Below are positions 41,491 through 44,593 of a DNA stretch of 44,593 nt, in pieces. Positions within the stretch are counted from its first letter, which is position 1. Every line of letters begins with the position of its first letter. Source of the stretch: CAYJAZ01 sp964370095 (GTDB taxonomy: Bacteria > Desulfobacterota > Desulfovibrionia > Desulfovibrionales > Desulfovibrionaceae); assembly GCA_964370095.1 (NCBI GenBank), contig CAYJHJ010000010.1, positions 1 to 44,593 on the forward strand, read 5' to 3'. The translations under genes were made by a program, and so were the position numbers. The notes under the pieces are model-generated. The model searched no databases. It was given only the letters and a program-made list of their open reading frames with translations, and was not told the DNA's origin.

Positions 41491-43860
41491 TTATTTACAG
41501 CAAGAAAATTGTGCATAGCTTGGCAATTCGCCTTCACCTTTTACGCCCGGAACAATCATTCGATGCGAATAAGCATCAAGCACAAAATATGGTTCATTAT
41601 CATTTTTCTTATATTTCACCCAATAACTCACCTGTCTTGGGCGATAGCACGCAAGGTATTCTTCTCTTCCTTCAGCATAAAAAGAAGCGCCATTTTCTTC
41701 AACCTCTTGCAAAACTCTTGTAATATCAGAGTGTAATATCTTTCTTTGACTAAGGGTTTCTTCTAAACCATCAGCGAGATTAAATTTTATCTTACTTGTA
41801 TTATCCATACCATTATCTTTTTCATTCCAAATATTATTTAATATATCTTGCTTGAATTTTTTACGATTTTCTTGCCTTTCATAAATAGATAATAAAGGCT
41901 TCTCTAAGGGGATATTCACTTCTTCTTGTGGGAACAAAAGCTCTAAAATATGCAAGGATTTCTTGCCTACTTTTTGCATGCGTTCACGGCAAATAGCACA
42001 ATACACAAGTAAATCTTCATTAGTGTCTTTATTTCTTTCCTCAGCAAAAGTATAACTTAAACTTTCATTAGCTTCACCTGCCAAACCACCAAAACCACAA
42101 CAACGTGTGTTTTCTTTGCCCAATTCCAATTCTTCATAATTTTGTTTTAATGAAGACATAATATTTCTGACGCTTTCTTGCATCTTTGGAAAATCTCGTG
42201 AAGTACAAGGATCGTGCAAAGCTGCAGTTTTTAATGTGTTATTGTTTGCTATTTCAGGCAGCTGAAAGCTATCTATAATTTCCCATAAAGAGATAATTTC
42301 CATCTCAGGTAAATATCTTTGATAAAAAGCTTGGCAAGAGGCACAAGCAAAGATATAGGTAGGTTTATTACGCTCTTCCCATTCTTTACGTATACACTCC
42401 ACATGCTTATCAAGATATTCACTGTTTTGAGCCCATGAAGCCGGCATACCACAACAAGCAAGATGAAAAGCAACGCCCCCTTCAAGCTTATTTATAAGAT
42501 GTGCATAGGCCTTTTCAACCTCATGTGGTAAAACAGCAGGAAGTTGACAGCCCGGAAAAAAGACATATTTACTTGAGTTATTAGAATATTCTTTTTGTTC
42601 TTTATAGAATTGCACTTCTTTTGAATTTGCTTGTGCCATATCTTCTAAGGCAAATTCATGTGCAGTTGGCGGCATATGTTTCAACTTCACCATTTGCTGT
42701 CTGGCTTGTTCTAAAAAATCACCTAAGTTTAAGCCATTAGGGCAAATTTTTGCACAAAGTCCGCACATGGTGCAAGAATTTATCATTGTGTTTGCAGCCC
42801 TATTACCCTGAGCAATCGCAAGGTTATTATAAGCTTCACGCAATGCCTTTTTAGGATAGGTTTTATAATGCTGCATATAGGAGCAAAATTTCACACATTC
42901 AAGGCAAGAGCATTGCACGCAACGGCTTGCCTCTTTTTTTGCTTCTTCTAAAGTAGGAAGATTAATATCCTTAGCTTCAATTTTTACAAGTTCAGCTGAT
43001 GCTTTAAAATCTTCAATATTTGTAAATAATTTGGTTTCGTAAGGGGCTTCGGCTTCTCTTGCAATTTCAGGTGAAACTTTTTGTAAAATTCTTACAATCG
43101 AGCCCATTGCTTTTTTGGCATCAGCCATAGCTTTACAGAAATTTGTTTTATTGTCTAACTTACCGCCTGCAAGCACGTTTTCACGTGAAGTAGTCAAACT
43201 TATTTGATTTTTTGTATATGAATTATTATTTTTTTCAATTTCAAGATTTGAAGCAGCCACAAAACCATCATCTTCACCAAGATATACAATCAAATTATCT
43301 TCTAAGGACTTTTCAAGCCAAGTTGAATTAAAATTTTCAATCTGTGCAAATTCAACTTTTAAAGAAGAAAGAATGTCTTGAGCTTTTTCTAAATTTTCAT
43401 AAGGAAGTTTTTTGCCTGCATGTTCTTTTAGGCTTTTACCAAATTCATCAATATAATATAAAGTAATAGTAAAGCCTTTTTTTGCCATTTCCCAAGCAAG
43501 GCATAATGAAGAAAGTGAAGAACCTGCAATGGCAATTTTTTTCCCGTTTGAGGGTGAAGCCATAACTTTAGTTGCATCAGTATTCAAAGCACAAGTTCTT
43601 TCAAGCATCGGCATATCAATTGCATCGCCTATCTCACTCATTTTACATGCTTTTTTACAATCGCCTTCGCATAAAAATGCTGAAAGGACTGATAATGACA
43701 TATATTTATCAAGTTCAATCCTTGCTTTTTTCAAATTGCCCTCTGCCATAAGTTTTACAAAAGTACGTGCATCAACATGCATAGGGCAAGAGGATTGGCA
43801 AGCAGGTGCTTCGTCCTGAACACACTTTGCTTCAAAAGTTCTTAAAGTTTGCTGGTCCAT
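41491..43860 (-). CDS. Fused Fe-S/CCG oxidoreductase with degenerate nucleotide-binding domain (DVU_1558-type)
   Basis: A 789-aa fusion whose parts correspond to the two genes at 14.0-16.6 kb. An N-terminal GltD-like cysteine domain (CVQDEAPACQSSC, LCEGDCKKAC, residues 13-72) is followed by a Rossmann-like segment in which the usual GxGxxG reads IAGSSLSSLC (about 111-120), and the region is shortened to about 200 residues. Two [4Fe-4S] motifs follow (CVQCSCLECVKFC; CTMCGLCAKICP), then two CCG domains (HLACCGMPAS; RCCGFGGLAGE). A C-terminal extension of about 110 residues (SYWVKYKKND, AYSHRMIVPGV) is not part of CCG proteins. FAD or NAD binding by the degraded fold is doubtful. It follows the aldehyde oxidoreductase gene and is the likely electron partner. 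AGAGGAAGCT precedes the start. Confidence 0.83.
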   Translation of the reverse strand: MDQQTLRTFEAKCVQDEAPACQSSCPMHVDARTFVKLMAEGNLKKARIELDKYMSLSVLSAFLCEGDCKKACKMSEIGDAIDMPMLERTCALNTDATKVMASPSNGKKIAIAGSSLSSLCLAWEMAKKGFTITLYYIDEFGKSLKEHAGKKLPYENLEKAQDILSSLKVEFAQIENFNSTWLEKSLEDNLIVYLGEDDGFVAASNLEIEKNNNSYTKNQISLTTSRENVLAGGKLDNKTNFCKAMADAKKAMGSIVRILQKVSPEIAREAEAPYETKLFTNIEDFKASAELVKIEAKDINLPTLEEAKKEASRCVQCSCLECVKFCSYMQHYKTYPKKALREAYNNLAIAQGNRAANTMINSCTMCGLCAKICPNGLNLGDFLEQARQQMVKLKHMPPTAHEFALEDMAQANSKEVQFYKEQKEYSNNSSKYVFFPGCQLPAVLPHEVEKAYAHLINKLEGGVAFHLACCGMPASWAQNSEYLDKHVECIRKEWEERNKPTYIFACASCQAFYQRYLPEMEIISLWEIIDSFQLPEIANNNTLKTAALHDPCTSRDFPKMQESVRNIMSSLKQNYEELELGKENTRCCGFGGLAGEANESLSYTFAEERNKDTNEDLLVYCAICRERMQKVGKKSLHILELLFPQEEVNIPLEKPLLSIYERQENRKKFKQDILNNIWNEKDNGMDNTSKIKFNLADGLEETLSQRKILHSDITRVLQEVEENGASFYAEGREEYLACYRPRQVSYWVKYKKNDNEPYFVLDAYSHRMIVPGVKGEGELPSYAQFSCCK

Positions 43861-43881
43861 AGCTTCCTCTTTAAGTTACTT

Positions 43882-43925
43882 GGGAGGGGAAGCCCATTTT
43901 TTTGAAAAAACGCACTTCCCCTCCC
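43882..43925 (-). other. Strong intercistronic stem-loop without U-tract
   Basis: GGGAGGGGAAG (43882-43892) and CTTCCCCTCCC (43915-43925) form a perfect 11-bp stem between the aldehyde oxidoreductase stop and the next gene. On the minus strand no U-run follows, so it is better explained as an RNA stabiliser or partial attenuator that sets different levels of enzyme and accessory proteins. Confidence 0.75.
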
Positions 43926-43940
43926 TTAATTATAAATCAA

Positions 43941-44593
43941 CTATTTATTTTTTAATGCTTCCAAAACTCTTTCTGGAATTGCAGGAATACGTGTAATACG
44001 TGCACCTGTTGCATTAAAGATAGCGTTGATAACAGAAGCGTGAGGTACTACCAATGGAATTTCACCAACACCTGATGAACCAAATGAGCCATGTTCACGT
44101 GGTTCTTCAAAGTAATTTACTTCCATATTATCAGGAATGTTTTTGATTTGTGGAATACCGCCACCAGCCATTGTTGCATGTTTTTGAATATCTTCAAAAT
44201 CTTCGGTTAGTGCATAACCGATAGCTTGAGCAATACCGCCATACATTTGTCCGTCAACGATAAGGAAGTTATTTACTTTACCGATGTCAGTATTCATAAC
44301 AATACCGTCAACAGTTACTTTACCATTAGTTGTGTCAACTGAAACTTCTGACATACATACACCATACATGTATGTACCAAATGGTGCACCTTGACCTTTT
44401 TCAACATCAATGTCTTTAGCTGGCATTGTGAAAGCGCCGTCAAATTTAGTTGGCTTACCTGCAGCAACCATTTCGTCATAGTTCATGTATGTGCCGTCAG
44501 CTTTTTTAGCAGCTTCAAGAAGTTGACCACAAGCATTATTGATTGCATTACCAATCATAACTTGTGAACGTGAACCGCCTGAAGGGCCTGAGT
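43941..44593 (-). CDS. Molybdenum aldehyde oxidoreductase (xanthine dehydrogenase family), C-terminal part
   Basis: Partial: the reading frame is open to the window edge and the first visible residues are SGPSGGSRSQVMIGNA, so the ATG at 44558 is internal. The visible 217 residues match the C-terminus of Desulfovibrio-type Mop/xanthine-dehydrogenase-family large subunits. The catalytic glutamate is in SGVGEIPLVVPHASVINAI, the equivalent of Glu869 of D. gigas aldehyde oxidoreductase. The enzyme oxidises aldehydes to carboxylic acids using a molybdopterin-cytosine-dinucleotide cofactor and [2Fe-2S] clusters in the unseen N-terminal part. It heads the operon whose later genes (XdhC, MocA-like) serve its cofactor. 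Confidence 0.9.
   Translation of the reverse strand, partial: SGPSGGSRSQVMIGNAINNACGQLLEAAKKADGTYMNYDEMVAAGKPTKFDGAFTMPAKDIDVEKGQGAPFGTYMYGVCMSEVSVDTTNGKVTVDGIVMNTDIGKVNNFLIVDGQMYGGIAQAIGYALTEDFEDIQKHATMAGGGIPQIKNIPDNMEVNYFEEPREHGSFGSSGVGEIPLVVPHASVINAIFNATGARITRIPAIPERVLEALKNK

Overview
The window is strongly AT-rich and reads like an accessory-rich stretch of a Desulfovibrionales-type (Desulfovibrionaceae-like) anaerobe. This rests mainly on the block at 34.6-44.6 kb, which matches what I recall of the DVU_1551-DVU_1559 molybdenum aldehyde oxidoreductase neighbourhood of Desulfovibrio vulgaris. Supporting signs are split and fused GltD-like/CCG iron-sulfur oxidoreductases, two CheV proteins, iron-type alcohol dehydrogenases and a type I secreted RTX giant protein. 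No rRNA, tRNA, CRISPR array, insertion sequence or convincing prophage was seen. Two runs of ten Ns (2780-2789, 5297-5306) are assembly gaps that break two otherwise intact signalling genes.

Layout. 0-5.5 kb: a small unknown protein divergent from a CI/LexA-like repressor, a monoglyceride-lipase-like hydrolase, then a PAS sensor followed by a periplasmic-binding/GGDEF/EAL protein. 5.8-10.6 kb: a fermentative or respiratory alcohol/aldehyde module (Fe-ADH, CoA-acylating-type aldehyde dehydrogenase, second Fe-ADH) followed by a GntR/FadR regulator. 10.7-17.9 kb, all on the minus strand: ankyrin protein, orphan BMP-type lipoprotein, exported rhodanese, a two-gene CCG/GltD-like electron-transfer operon with a three-copy 29-bp tandem repeat upstream, and an orphan radical SAM protein. 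18-22.7 kb: MTA phosphorylase convergent with a cluster typical of arsenosugar-associated loci (TVP38 membrane protein, mercuric-reductase-like flavoprotein, fused TIGR04282/TIGR04283-type glycosyltransferase).

23-29.7 kb: an 1829-residue type I secreted adhesin (VCBS repeats, vWA domain, RTX repeats, possible LapG-type PAAG site) with a long structured leader ending in a terminator-like hairpin just before the coding region, divergent from a DUF1460-type cysteine amidase. 29.8-34.6 kb: two close cheV paralogues in opposite orientation flanking tag; the first has a near-consensus flagellar sigma-28 promoter. An intact umuDC pair follows.

34.6-44.6 kb: a compact minus-strand operon starting with an aldehyde oxidoreductase (cut by the window edge) and continuing with a fused Fe-S/CCG protein carrying a degenerate nucleotide-binding region, a two-CxxC protein, a C_GCxxG_C_C protein, radical SAM TrsS, a CoA-ligase-like protein, XdhC, a MocA-like nucleotidyltransferase fused to an HD domain, and a histidine phosphatase. 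XdhC and MocA-like proteins are expected to complete the molybdenum cofactor of the oxidoreductase. The other members form a poorly characterised companion system, and this is the most promising place in the window for undescribed biochemistry.
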